Below are positions 45,030 through 57,875 of a stretch of 64,000 nucleotides of DNA, piece by piece. The notes beneath the pieces were generated by a model that was given only the letters and a program-made list of their open reading frames with translations, made no database searches and was not told the DNA's origin. Position 1 is the stretch's first letter, and each line of letters starts with the position of its first letter. This DNA comes from Acanthopleura granulata (taxonomy: Eukaryota > Mollusca > Polyplacophora > Chitonida > Chitonidae), in assembly GCA_016165875.1 (NCBI GenBank), contig JABBOT010000080.1:933667-997666 (forward strand). Direction: 5' to 3'. A program made the position numbers and the translations under genes.

Positions 45030-48000
45030 TCACACTGAATCCTTGGGCCGACATGACAGGAGAAGCTCCTGTATTCTCTCTGATGTTGGACCCCATCGCA
45101 CATAACCAGCTTCATTTTGCAAGAATACCACCAAGGTACCATGAGAGGATTTCACATTCATTTCTTGTCTACAAAACAGAACAAAAACAACAGTGAGTCA
45201 AATGATATATATCGGAAACATAAAACATTGGGTCTTCATTTCTTCATAATAACATGCAGAGTTGAATGTGTTCTATAACACAAAAGTACAAAAAGCGCTT
45301 CTCAGCTTTCTTCTTGGGGTGTCAAAAGGACTTCAGACTAGAGTTTTCCTATGGATGGAAAATAAAACCTAGGTGCTGTTATATAAATAGAGTTATAGAG
45401 ATATAAAATATAACTTTTTTTTGGGTGTATCTTTCTTCCGTTGTCTTGAAACCAAAATCTTCAGGTTTAGAGTATGTTTTTATGCATGTATATCCTTTAA
45501 GAAAACATACGCATACATGTAGAGGAGAAGATTTCAATTTGGGATATCGTCAACACAACCTGATTTCCTCAGAATGTCTGCCCTGAGCATTACAAGTATA
45601 AACAGGTATTTTACTTAACAACATGCAGCTCAATTTGTGTCTTACTGAGATCTGATTTTCAAAACACATCATTCAATAAGTATCGGTACTGTCAATGTAT
45701 GTGAATTTCCAGAGTGTCCTCTTAAAAAGAATCAGATGTAACAACTTGAATACAAAAACATGCGAATTCCCATATTTATAAAGGACCTTGTAGTATTGTG
45801 AGATCTAGCAAAGGCAGAAAGGCAGAGATTTTGGGCCATGACGCCTTCTTGTATTTCAATCTCGATACTTAATTTCAAAATTAAGCTGATGCTTACTTTG
45901 GACACAAATGTTGGAAGCCATGTCTGTATTCATGTTCATACGCTGGCATCACAACCTGTTTTTTCTTGAACCTAGAAGAGGGAAATGTACATCATTACAA
46001 TCAACTTGAACGCAGTCATCCCAGTTTAATTAGTCACTGACTGGCACAGTACACTGCATCTCACCTGGCAAACTATTACAAATAATTTTTGACTACCAAT
46101 GAAGTCATTTTTTATTTCTTAATACACATGTTTTGTTAACGCATTCTAAAGCAATCAGGGTAGGCAAATGACAAATGGAATGTTTTATAACAATCTGACA
46201 AGTAACAGTATCGGCCTTTGGTTCCAGGGATTCATGCTAAATGATCACCCAGTCTCAGGTGTCTTGTGTCACTTTGGCTGTGAACTTACACAAACAATGG
46301 TTTCACTGTTCAGCAACTGTCAGTTCTTTTTAAGGAATCACCGTATGAAGTTATAGGATGGAAAGTGTCTTAAAATATACCTAAATACAAACCTATTTAT
46401 GTAAATGTGTAAAACTATAGATTACACAGAGTTTAATAAATTTTGGGATATAATGTTATAAACTGACGCTTTTATGTTGTCACAGTGACGACAGAGTGAA
46501 AATGTGTGAGTATTTCCTTGCAGCAGTCAAACTGAGCTATAGCTAGGCATGACACTGATGTGGTTTAATATGCAGCTCTTTCTGTGTTATTCATCAGAGT
46601 CATATTGCAGGTTTCAAGGGCTAACATGGTTAAGCATGGGGCTTGATCTGTGACATAGAGTGTGTCTTGTGGTATTCCTTGCACTAGCAGTAGCTAGAGA
46701 GGGCTTCCCCATAGCTCAGCTGGTACAGATTTAAGTAACAGATGTCTGAGTTGACCCACAGAGGCAATGTTTACATGAAACAGCCCAGGTTAGTATTAAA
46801 GTTGACCAGGTAGACCTGCTATCATGTCCATTGCATATCTGGTGTAGACACAATCTACCTGTAACTTGGGCTCATGGGAGCTGTAAGCAACAACTTTCCT
46901 TCCTCAAGATTTTCATAGCTTCCTCAAGAGTTTCACACAAATAACTTAATTTCCCACGTTAACATTAATTCTCTGTGTTGCACATAATAAGAACTCAAAT
47001 CAGTTGTGTGACTAACCTTACAAGCTAAGGAGGCCAATCAAGGTGAGAGAAAGAAAATCAGCTTTCCTCAACAAGAAAGCTCACTTCTTTTTCCACCTTA
47101 ACACCAAAACTGAGGGCTTGAGTTTTCTGACTGTGGTGCACTGGGTCACCCAGGAACAAAACCTTCAGATATGCATAAGGCGACTTTCAGGATATGTTTT
47201 GTCCAGCTCTCACAAATTGAAATTTCATGAATTCCCATAACAATTCCATGCTTGCAACACAGAAATGTTCCTGTCCCTAAAGACCTACCTGCTGGACTCT
47301 AATCTGATAAGGGCCTCTGTGGGTGGGTCCCTCCACTCTGGTATGAAAACAATGAAAGACAGTGGCTCCAACGTCTCACTCAGTAAGCTCTACAATACCA
47401 ACATTCCCATAAAATATCACAAAAAATACACATACTAAAATGTTTTAAAAACAAAATGACAGTACATGTAGCAAGCCTTATTTGCCGTCTGAAAGCAGGG
47501 CACCTCACATATACACAGACTGATCCACTGGAGGTTGTGTAGAACCTACACGAATGGCTTTCCTCTCCCTGTTTGTGGGGCCTTCGTGACACTAAATGTT
47601 GGATGAACTTCACGTGGTAGTTTACACCACTTGTCTTCCACCAATATGACATGAGTAGCTCATGCCACATATGTGGTTAATAACTTGTCAGAGATCAGTA
47701 GTTTACCAAAGGCATTTCGGTAAACCTGTGAAACTTTCCATCATAGCCGTTTTAATAATTCTTAAGAAAGGCAATTTGCCAACCCAGGGCAGACAGAACA
47801 TCAGACTTACTGAAAAATAATCTTCTTCACATCTTAAGAGTATTAAAACCACTATTGCACTGACTTTGTTCAATGATTCATTTATATATTTCATTGGTGT
47901 TTTACGCCCTACTCAAGAATATTTCATTTATATGACGGCGGCCAGTAGTATGGTGGAGGGATATCCACTGCCATCCGCAAGTTGCTGGTGGACCTTCCCA

Positions 48001-51000
48001 TGTAGGACATGAGAGTTTTGTTTCAATGAATCCGACTGACAAAGTATATTATTAATGCTAAAGTACACAACTAAAAAGTAAAAATTTTGGGGTGTAACAC
48101 TTGCAGCCTGCCCCAGCCTAATTCACAGTCTAGTGGTAACTGTACAACAATGAAAATGCACTGTGAGGTTTATCATAACATTATTTAAAGAAGACAAAGA
48201 AGACACTTCCAAAAATTACCTCGAAGTGGTCCACCATTGCTTCCATAAGCTCTTCACAGAAGGGAGGGTTAGCCTCAAAGGAGCCACTGATTGGATGGAA
48301 GTCCAGGATCGGTCTGTCAATCAAGTTTATTGCAGCAGATGAATTATGCTGTCAGATTAAGGATATGGAACACATTTTCATTTGCTAATGCTGACCTTAG
48401 ATCCTTTAGGAATCCTTACTCCTTATGACTTTACTTCAACAATCATGTCAGCTCTACTGAATCGCACACTAAATAATATTTTGTAATAATAAATTGTAAA
48501 AATATAAAAAAAACCAAACAAATGAGAAACTCAAAATAAACAATCAAAATAAATAAACAAACAAACAATGTACAAATCCTACAGATCTCGAGAGCACCAA
48601 GTTGGTTCTTACTTAATGCTGGTTTATGCTTGAGATGTTACATCGGATTTGCTATTTAACTCCTTCTTTTCAGGTAAGGTGTACCTGACCACCTGTTCAA
48701 ACTGTTCCAGACAGAACAATGTCACATTAGTACTGAGCCAGTGGCCACACAGTCACATCTGACAGAATACAAGTGACTTGTGCAGAAGGCTTACCCTCTT
48801 GATCCAAAGTAGCAGTCCGTGTCTGGGAAAGCAGAGCAGTACTGCTTGAAGAAACAGTTAAGAGGTGAGGCGAAACACTCAAATGTGACCCCAAACACCC
48901 GATGGAGACACTCGAACACCTGGATAGGCAGAGCACCCTGCAGACTGATCCCTTCATTGTTCTTAACACCAAAGTATGTCTGAGGAAACAAAGAGAAAGC
49001 AGGCTTTTTGTGCAAATTACCTACTTTTTACACCCTTGCATCATTATATACATCGCGGTATGAAGTCATCAGATTGCCAGGATTCCAGATAGGTGGTGAT
49101 TATGGTGGTTACTCCTGTTAACTGGGCCAAAAATTTCCAGGTTTGACATCAGATGACTGTTGTTGTTAATCCAGTACATGTAAGTACTAAGTACATTGTA
49201 TCTAGAGCGTTCAGGGTCCAATAAGGGAGGGATATATGAATTACCTTGTATCTCCTTAGAAGACAGAACACCCTTGCAAGAAAATTGTCAAATTTGGGGT
49301 CATCCCGAGTGAAAATTCTGTATAACTGTTCCTACAAAACAGAGAAATCACGCTTCAGGTGTGTATGTTGCTTTCTGGTGAAGACTTATGTGAAATTTAA
49401 GGTGACTGTAGAGAAGTAATTATTTATTGTTTAATTTCAAACCTTCAACTTGTCGTCTCTGCACTTTTTTGGCTTACATTTCTCCTTGCCTTGTCTTGGC
49501 CTTTTAGCCAACGAGAAGTCACAAAATTATTCACAAGGTGAAATTTTTAACAATATTAATTAAGTATATATTCATGTATCCTAAAAACACACAAAAATCA
49601 CCACAAATGGATCTACTGCAGAGTTCTACTTAACGACCTAAAATTTCTTTCGTGACAAAGTTGCTAATTTTTCCTGATTCTGAGAGTTCTGTTGATTGTA
49701 GAAAGGTGATATGAGATATATATTTGGATGCTACTCTAATTCCTTAACCTTTTTGCATATGAACGAGCAACTTTCAGTGCAATTTTTAATTTGATTTAAG
49801 AGACAAAACTACATTGGTTGCATTCACCAGTTTTCAGGGCTTCACAAAAAGTATAACTTTATCAGTCAATACAGAATAATGCCTTCAGATTATGCTTGAA
49901 TAAACACCTTGCAAACATGTGAAAAGATTGAAGTAGTACAGTAGGGTGAAGATGCTAGCGGAAAGATCTATGTTTCAGCTCCACAAGTAATAGCTTAAGG
50001 TATTTCTTTGCCTCTAAATATGTACATTTTTAGACAAAATTTTAGATCATTTACAGTCTATAATTCCAACAATGTCTTTATTAAACAAAGAGAACAGAGG
50101 AGGTACAATGTGTATATATATTACCAGTTTGTGTAGATGTGATGTGTTGATTTTGAGTATCTCACTGCCATAGGTGAGCTGGGTTGTCTCCTGGTCTGTC
50201 TGGTGCTGTATGATGGGCAGCCGTGGACAGGGAACCATGGTCTGGATGGGGTAACACATCACCTTCCTCTTCGTGGTCAACTCTGGGGGGGGCTCAGGCT
50301 CTGTCAACACACAACACACCTTACTTAGCCAGCCACTAGGTGTACCATACTCCAGATGACAATTCTAGAGATTTTTATACTACATTTAATGCAACACAGA
50401 TCATGAGATGGCTCTACAAATAAAAACATCCCACATAATTCAGTATATGCATGTGTTAAAGATTGCCAACCTTCAATATTGTTCTCCTTGAGAATCTCTA
50501 GATGCTTCTCTCGGACTTTCCGCGCGGAGTCACATGATAAGGTGTACATCTTTGCACAGATTCCTTCCACAGAAGTCTTGGCTGCCTCAGTGAGATGGGG
50601 CTGACACTGTCGCTTTAGGTGGGCCAATCTTTCCTGTAAAGAACAAACTCTGCTGATAAAATCATGAATCTCACAAGTAACATGAGGAAAACTCATATAT
50701 TCTGATGGGAGTTAAATCCACAGATTACTGCTGTGCCTTATAAAAAAATAACAACAATACCACTGATAATAATGTCTTATTTTCTAATGGTAATACAACT
50801 CAGTAAATATATTACCGATCTTAATTAAGGCCCTCCACTAAGACACATTTATAAACACTGACACAATATACCAGTTGAACTAAAATGAAAACTGAATGAA
50901 ATACAAAAGATATAATACTTAAAGGAATATATGTTAAAATGGGCTAACAGAAAGCCTTTTCACTAAAATGATTACTCCACTGGAAACTCCACTGGAAGTT

Positions 51001-54000
51001 AAATGAATGAACATTTAGGGTTTAATTTCACACGTGAACAGCTGAGGTGGGGTACTCATACCATTCACAACCAAAAGAGCTCTAAAGACAAACTTGCTGG
51101 TGACACCTCACATTTGTTCAGTTTTTAACATGTGCTACACATTAACACCAGTACACTGGAACATGTCTTTCTTATGGATATACAACTTCTTGGTTTATTA
51201 TCACGACGTTTCGATGTAGATACTAACATCGTTATCAAGTGAGTAAAATCAAGACATCAACACTCTTAAATATAGCAAGTGGGGATACAAGTGTCAACAT
51301 GTAGAACAATATTCAGGGGGGTTAGGCTCGGTGGGGTTCCAGGTCAGTTTGGAGGATTAGTAGGTCATAAGCTGAGGGAAGGTAAATCCCTTGATCTCTG
51401 TTGAGGCTAGGCTTTAATCTCTTTATCTGAATGGCTTCTTGTAGTTTACGCTTTTTCCAGTTGGGTTGATTAGAGTTTAGTGTTCTGATTGTGTTCCATT
51501 TGATGTTGTGTTGTGGGTTTTCTTGGATGTGGTCACTAATGGCGGATTTAGAATCAGATTTTTCCACAGATGACTTGTGTTCTTTAATTCGGGTTCCTAA
51601 AGGTCTTCCCGTTTCTCCGATGTAGGTTGCGTTGCAGTTGCATTTTATTTGGTATACAACTCCTTTGGGTGGTGAGGGCTTAGTGGCTTTCCTCTTCCCT
51701 GTGGCATGGAGGAGTGATTTGAGTGTAGTCTGGTTTTTAAAGAGGGTTTCTATTCCTGTGGATTGTTTTAATAGGCGGGCAATTTTGTGGCTGGTTGGAC
51801 CGATATATGGGAGGCTTATTCGGATTCCAGGGCCTTCATCTCTGACTCTAGTCAGTTGGTTGGGTGGCGGGTGTATAATTTTCTGGATTGCTTTGTTGAC
51901 TTTGTTTGCTGGGTATCCATTGTGTTGGGTGAAGACCGCTCGCAGGTGAGTTATCTCCTCATCTAGCTTGTTGGTGCAGATGTGCGTGGCTCTCCTAGTG
52001 AGGGTTGAAATGATGTCAGTCTTAATCTTGGGTGGGTGGTTGGACTTGTAGTGGATGTACTGGTCAGAGTGGGTTGCTTTGCGGTAGACTGTGGTTTGTA
52101 GGCCATCTGTGGTTCTCTTTACTTGGACATCTAGGAAAGGTATTTCACGGTCTGTTTCTGTTTCCATTGTAAATTTCATGCGTTGGTGTTGAGAGTTCAG
52201 GTGGTCTAGTAGTACGGTCGGATCATCGTTCTGGTGTAGAGCTACAAAAGTGTCGTCGACTTTACGCATCCAGCAAATGGGTTGGATAGGTGATGTCGAC
52301 AAGGCTTTGTTCTCCAGTTCTGTCAGGTAGATCTCTGAGACTATCGGGGAGAGTGGGGATCCCATGGGGAGGCCATGAATCTGCTCGTAGATAGTATCAC
52401 CCCATGTGAAGTATGTGGACGATAAGCAGTGCTCTAGCAGGCGTACGATGCTTCCTGGGGATAGCGGGGTGACGGGTGGGTTGTCTGTTATTTTTTGTCT
52501 GATCAGATCGAGAGCTAGGTTAGTGGGGACATTAGTGAAAAGGTCGACAACATCATAGCTCACGAGTTGGCATGGTTCTTTTATCTGTCTGATTTTGTTG
52601 CAAAATTCTGCCGAGTGGTTTATGAAGGAGTTAGCTGCTTTGGACCATGGTGCTAGGATTTTGGTAAGGAACTGGGCAGTGTTGTAGAAGACTGTCCCTC
52701 TTGAGGGATCTGACTGTTAGATTCAGTGACCACAGGTGTCAAATGGGTATAGACAAGCGTATATACCAAATAGTCTTCATAGGAAGCACTGTGCCTGCTC
52801 CTTAACCAAGTCAAAGTTTCTTCCACATTCCACTTGACATTCTTACGACTGGCCGAGGAAGCATTCCTGGATCAAAGAAATATGACATAGACATTACAGA
52901 TCAGTATTCCAAATGTGTATCGAGGCCCACTGGAATGTAGCTAATTCTCACAGCAGACTCAACAGTGACAAGTATTTTGGAAATACTGAGCAATCAGAGC
53001 ACAAGCGACATGTATGTCAAAAAGCAGGATATACACTGTACATAGCTCTAATCTTGTTGAAAGTTAACAAACAGCATGAAACTGAAGCTTGATATATGTC
53101 ACTTTTTCTGCTGAAGCCACTTAAGATTCAATTCAATATTGATATATGATAATTCATTTTGATGAAAGAATATGTAATTTTTGTGCCCTAATTTTGTTGA
53201 CAACAGCCAAGACTAAAACACAACCTGTACATCATCATAGTGAATCTGTACACGCTGAACAATTCGAAAGAAAATGTCTGGGAAACTGTTATGTGACATG
53301 CAATTAAGGAACAGGTCTACAAAAATGTTACAGAAATACTTGTACACATTACTTACACCTCATACGTAAATTACAATTCACCCCACTCATCTTCTTCATA
53401 CATACTTTCATTCATCTTACAGTTTTGGGAAACAGCTGTATTATAATGTGGGGGCCTCTGTGGTTCAGTCGGCTAGCGAGCTAGCGCAGCGCAATTACCC
53501 AGAAGCCTCCAACAATGTGGTTGCTGTGAGCTCATGCTGGCTTTTTCTCCCGCTGTATGTGGGAAGGCCTGCCAGCAACCTGCAGATGGTCATGGATTTC
53601 CCCAAGGAAGTCCAAGGTCATCTGCCACACCACATTCTGATCAGTTCACAGAGGTCAACTAGTGAATTTATGTATGAAGTTATACAGAATTTGGAGATAG
53701 AGCCTAGCAAGTCATAAATAAACTCTGACCTGAGAAAGAAGGTCAAGGTGAAGAGTGATGCATACTTAATTATATCTTAAGGTGGTGTTTCATTGAAATT
53801 GGCTACCTGGTTTTGATGTAAAGCTTAACAATTCATTAATGAATTCAGAAAAGAGGACAAAGGTTATTTGAGCCATGTACATTTTAATTCCCTCAGGGTG
53901 GCCAACTAGTTAATCCATGTATGAGCTTTCACTTGATTTGGCTCTGTTGTTCTGGGCACGCTTTCACAACACTGCGGAAGTCAACTTCTCTCACAAATCA

Positions 54001-56091
54001 CGTCTCTTAATGGTGCCATAATCTAGGCTATGCCTTTTACAAGAAAAATTACCAAAAAGTGACTTATGATGTTTTGTGAAAGTGGTCCCTGGAGATTTAA
54101 CTATAACTGATTTCTGGCCTGATATTTCAGCTGTAGCATTATCTGACAGAGCAGAACCAAGAGACACATCTCAAATCAGTGTCAAATCTAACTACAGTCA
54201 TCTTCAGGATTCTCAATTTTCCTCCCACTATCATTCAGCATATTCAGCTGTGGACTGAGCAAAAAAACAACCTGGCCAAGTGACTTACCGATACTCAATC
54301 ATTCTGCGGGCAGCCTCTGCGTAGCTTAACAACTGCTTGCGGATATCCTGAATGTATCTGGCTTTAATGAGTTTGAAGGGAATGTCATTCATGACCTCAC
54401 GGTACATGGACGGGGATATAACTGGGTTACAATCAGAGGGCAATAGCCAGTCCGCTCCCTTGTTTATCACCTGTCTCTCCAGCAGCCAGCGATTGAAGGA
54501 CTCTACTGGGGCATCAATACCTGCAGCAAAACCGTGCAACAAAATCACAGCTTCTTCATCAGGAGAGGAGTAGAGGAGTTAAATAAATGGGACAGGCACT
54601 TTGGTCATCCAGCATGGACATGTATAATCATTTGAGCCAGGTCTTCCTGTCATTTAAGCCACACCTGTCTTGTCACAATTCCATGCCCAACTTTACAATA
54701 AGTTTTACCTACATTTTTTTAACACTGCAATATTGTCAGAATTCTGAGAGACGCATCGGTTCCCATGCATCTCCCTGCAACCACTCCTCCAAAATAAATA
54801 AAAAATAATACAAAGAAAAAAAGGACAAGGCTAAGTGTAAACATAATGCTTTCACAAATGCTAGCTACCATATAAATGCCAGCTTCACATCCAGATCTTG
54901 GAAATTGTCTGCTTTTGAATTAAAAGCAGAGCTGATGTTTATAACAAATACAAGTACTTGATATCTGCATTCAAAAGTATACTGGAGAATTATCTCACCT
55001 TCCCTGCTTTGACAGAGCTCCTGGTAAGTCTGCCTCAGTTTGGTCAGCGACTGAGCCCTTAACATCTCCACATCAGGGTGGGGAGGCAGAATCTTCCTGG
55101 GGGATCGCTCATAAATGATCACATTGCTGGGCAGATCAAAGTTCCAAAACGGACTAAAACAGAGATGCATATTAGCACAAAAACAATCAGCACAGGTACC
55201 TAAAAAGGCTTCTTTTATAGCAAAGGCAAACCAACTCCTTGTGTAGCAGGTCTTCTGTGCCAAAAATTACTAAAAAAATTGCACACCATCCAATCGGATC
55301 CAAAAGTTTCTGAGGGTTACATTACCCCACGACAGGTCTGAAAACATACACAAGAAGCACTCATACCTGTAGTTGAACATGGGGCGCTTAGGTGGGCTGC
55401 TCATAAGCTCCCCACTTGCCCTTCTCTTAGGGTTCATAACCGTGGGGGTGTCTGTACTTGCTCGGCTCATCCGGATGTCACTTGGGGACATGTTTATACC
55501 TAGAGGGTCACTCAAAAGGTCGGGCTAATAACAGAAGAATCAACAAAACATCTGACCAACATGGATGAAAAGCACAAAATGCCAGCCACAAAGGTTGTAA
55601 AAAAGACAGATGAAAATAACATTTAATTTTGATGATGTTTCAAGGATGTGATTTTTGTACAAAAACACCAAGTATACCAGCAACATGAAAGCTCAAATAC
55701 ATGTACACAGTTTTGGTAAAGCACGACGCTAAACAGTATACATGTGTGTGTACGTGAAATTTTGACTTACCCCACTATCTACTGGGGGCATTTCCCAGAG
55801 AGATTCATTTGTGTTTTTGTTGAAAAAGTATGGTCGTTTTTCTCGTTTACTCCAAAACTTTCTCCAGCCAGCCTGGAAGAGTGCAGGAGATAGATCGTGA
55901 ATGGGGTCAGGTGACCAGGACTGAGGGGAGCCAGCGGAGCCCAGCGAGTCCTGGTGCTGCAGGGCATGGTGATTGGTTGCATCCCCTCCTCCATTCCCAT
56001 CTGCTGCAGGCTGCAGTCGTGTCATAGTCAAGGAAGAGCCTTCAGGTGTTGTCATGATGTTGTTTTGCAGGTCACTTTCTGGTTTGGACAT
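45030..56091 (-). CDS. PCIF1: PCIF1, cap-specific m6Am methyltransferase, 13 coding exons
   Basis: Coding exons: 55771-56091, 55367-55524, 54999-55153, 54289-54520, 52767-52866, 50471-50633, 50125-50300, 49245-49331, 48795-48979, 48220-48313, 47289-47389, 45897-45971, 45030-45168. They total 1,986 nt, 661 residues plus stop, with every junction GT..AG and the frame kept, against about 704 in human. The WW domain is in exon 1 (residues 70-103, with W76, W99 and P102; [13 protein letters not shown]). The catalytic NPPF motif is in exon 10 ([13 protein letters not shown], residue about 540). Other family blocks: [54 protein letters not shown]. Family knowledge: it binds phosphorylated RNA polymerase II tails and N6-methylates the first cap-adjacent adenosine of mRNA, using S-adenosylmethionine, in the nucleus. 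An acceptor near 56134 suggests a separate 5' untranslated exon. Confidence 0.96.
46700..46760 (+). repeat. tRNA-like SINE head relic in a PCIF1 intron
   Basis: CCCCATAGCTCAGCTGGTAC looks like a tRNA A-box region, followed by a poor B-box (GAGTTGACCC). No cloverleaf can be folded, so this is at most a SINE relic. Confidence 0.35.
47885..48010 (-). repeat. SINE copy in a PCIF1 intron
   Basis: Reverse complement of the SINE 3' two thirds: TTGGTGTTTTACGCCCTACT, CAAGAATATTTCATTTATAT, GACGGCGGCCAGTAGTATGG, CCATCCGCAAGTTGCTGG. It lies between exons 10 and 11. Confidence 0.8.
51175..52722 (-). mobile_element. Penelope-like element, 5'-truncated, in PCIF1 intron 5
   Basis: On the same strand as PCIF1, lying between exon 5 (52767) and exon 6 (50633). 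It carries an uninterrupted reverse transcriptase-endonuclease frame. The far edge near 51187-51240 has GAAACGTCGTGATAATAAA and GATGTTAGTATCTACATC, terminal-type sequence common in Penelope-like elements. The 5' end is lost at about 52722, only about 45 bp from the exon 5 donor. An unbroken frame suggests a fairly recent insertion. Confidence 0.85.
51322..52713 (-). CDS. Penelope-like reverse transcriptase with GIY-YIG endonuclease (N-terminally truncated)
   Basis: Open from about 52713 (no start codon; in-frame sense before the first inner ATG-like codon includes [20 protein letters not shown]) to 51322. RT motifs in order: [12 protein letters not shown] (motif A), [17 protein letters not shown] (B), [11 protein letters not shown] (C; VDD in place of the usual YADD-type box), [11 protein letters not shown] and a thumb. 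After a spacer comes a GIY-YIG-type nuclease ([20 protein letters not shown], then RIKEH), which identifies an endonuclease-bearing Penelope-like element. These enzymes nick target DNA and reverse-transcribe the element RNA. The finger and N-terminal parts are missing. Confidence 0.9.
   Translation of the reverse strand, partial: SDPSRGTVFYNTAQFLTKILAPWSKAANSFINHSAEFCNKIRQIKEPCQLVSYDVVDLFTNVPTNLALDLIRQKITDNPPVTPLSPGSIVRLLEHCLSSTYFTWGDTIYEQIHGLPMGSPLSPIVSEIYLTELENKALSTSPIQPICWMRKVDDTFVALHQNDDPTVLLDHLNSQHQRMKFTMETETDREIPFLDVQVKRTTDGLQTTVYRKATHSDQYIHYKSNHPPKIKTDIISTLTRRATHICTNKLDEEITHLRAVFTQHNGYPANKVNKAIQKIIHPPPNQLTRVRDEGPGIRISLPYIGPTSHKIARLLKQSTGIETLFKNQTTLKSLLHATGKRKATKPSPPKGVVYQIKCNCNATYIGETGRPLGTRIKEHKSSVEKSDSKSAISDHIQENPQHNIKWNTIRTLNSNQPNWKKRKLQEAIQIKRLKPSLNRDQGIYLPSAYDLLILQTDLEPHRA
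53452..53612 (+). repeat. SINE 5' two thirds in PCIF1 intron 4
   Basis: tRNA-like head (GGGGCCTCTGTGGTTCAGTC, GGCTAGCGAGCT), then AACAATGTGGTTGCTGTGAG, then GGGAAGGCCTGCCAGCAACC and TGCAGATGGTCATGGATTTC. The 3' module is missing. Confidence 0.8.
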
Positions 56092-56204
56092 TTTATGAAT
56101 GCTGACAACAGGGAGAACACATGTCCTTGAGTCCTTTGAAAAAAAAACAAAACGCAAGACAGATGAAGATCATATACATGTATTCATTGTATTTGATTGT
56201 TGTT

Positions 56205-56330
56205 TAATGGCATACTCAAAAATTTTGCACTTCTTTGATGGCTGGAAATTTCATGGGTGGATAAAACAGGAGGGCCTGATGTAAACCACTGCCATTTGGC
56301 AAGTTACTGGCAAACATTCCCACTTGCAAT
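56205..56330 (-). repeat. Second SINE-like family, copy near PCIF1 5' end
   Basis: GGCATACTCAAAAATTTTGC, then ACTTCTTTGATGGCTGGAAA, then CCACTGCCATTTGGCAAGTT. Matches the copy at 12655-12785. It lies about 70 bp beyond the presumed 5' untranslated exon edge. Confidence 0.5.
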
Positions 56331-56544
56331 ATATCATATATATACACCATCCTGGTAGAAGGCACTGTTCACTGTCACCAATTAATGGACCTTGAAAACT
56401 GGGGGTGGGGAGGGGGAGTAGTAAATGCACAAAATCCCTGTCCAAGCCAGGATTAAGGTCTCAAACTATGTGAGACGTATAACTGTTGTCATGACAACGT
56501 CTGGTAAGGACAGAATTAATCAATCAAAAAGGTTTATGTTTGTT

Positions 56545-56725
56545 TTTTTTTTGCATTGGCGTTTTATGGCGTATTCAAGAATACTGCATTTATACCACAC
56601 CAGCCAGCATTATGGTGGGAGGAAGCCAGGCAAAGTCAGGTGTTAAACCGCTGGCCATCCACAAGTTGCTGACAGACAGAAAGGAAGCCAGTGTGAGCTG
56701 GATTTGAACTCATGGTGACAACAAA
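56545..56725 (-). repeat. SINE copy upstream of PCIF1
   Basis: Reverse complement: CATTGGCGTTTTATGGCGTA, TTCAAGAATACTGCATTTAT, CCAGCATTATGGTGGGAGGA, then AGTGTGAGCTGGATTTGAAC (B-box side of the tRNA-like head). Confidence 0.8.
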
Positions 56726-57858
56726 AAGGTATAAGCCACAGCAATAAATATGTATGGTAAATGAAAATTGAAAGGACAAGGTTTTTGTATTCAGAAACTA
56801 TTTCACCTAAATGATTCACAGGGTGACAATAAGATATTAAATTATACTTTCCTAATACTCTTGGTACTTGGTTATAAAATTTCAACAATTATAGCTAACT
56901 CATATTCAATTTATAAAATTGTACCATTCCCACTTTCGACAATGTGGGCACATTCACAGTGCAGATAAATAATTATAAACATTACCATTGTACAATTATA
57001 CACAACAGAAGGCATGCCAGTAATCCTAAATGTGAACTGGAAACATGGGGCAGAATTTTTTTATGTGTGACATGGACCTGTTAATTCCGCATTTCATAAT
57101 TTAAACATAATTTAAAGAATAGGACTAAAACCCATGAAAAGCCACTCATCTGAAGTGAGGCCTGACAACCACGTAATTACATAACATATATCATTTTGGC
57201 CTACTAGCAGCATTTTCATTGCAAATCTTATGCCTTGCCATATATCATATCACATTATTCAGGCAAAAGAGTAAAAAAAAATATATCTGCATTATCATCT
57301 TGAAGTGTACATATTCAGAATTTTAATTTTTGAATTCAGCTTGGCCTTGAATAAACGCCGAATCGAATCTAGTCAGATGTAGGCTTACTTGTTTGTGTAT
57401 TTTTGATTGTACATGTATTTGTAAATACAGATAACAGTTACTGCTGCTGTCGGGATGTTTCCGCTCATTTATCAAACTCTTCGAAACTATTTTTTGGACT
57501 GCCATTACAAAAATCAAAAGTTTATTTTCTCTCAAAGGAGTAGTCATCTTCTAAAGAGACACGAATGCTCCAGCGTGGATCTGTTTAAGACGCATTTGAG
57601 AAGTGGGTTGGGCCCGCCAGTGCTGTCGCTTGTTGTGAATCTCGAAATACGGCACACATGCTCGCTATAAATCGAGGTTTCTGTGCATTTTTCACGCATG
57701 TAACCATTACAGCATGATATTTGAATCTTTTCTGCACTTTGATCAGCACTTACTTTCAGTTTTCAATCCCTCGATGACTCACAATCGAGTGACTGAATAC
57801 AGTGCAAACCATTAAAGTAACGCCTTCCTTCCATTTTAGAAAGGCAGAACTGACTCCT
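56726..57858. other. Region upstream of PCIF1, no gene seen
   Basis: AT-rich, with only short unsupported open frames. The PCIF1 promoter and first untranslated exon should lie here or slightly beyond but cannot be pinned down. Confidence 0.4.
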
Positions 57859-57875
57859 CCACCAGGTGGCGCTCT
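57859..57875 (+). promoter_or_regulatory. CTCF-type motif
   Basis: CCACCAGGTGGCGCTCT fits the bilaterian CTCF core (CCAnnAGGTGGCGC-type) at essentially every informative position. It lies between PCIF1 and the tRNA-Leu gene. A motif match only; occupancy is unknown. Confidence 0.5.

Noticed and set aside
46700..46760. Possible tRNA gene.
   Set aside because: An A-box-like stretch only; no B box of quality and no cloverleaf. Kept only as a SINE relic.
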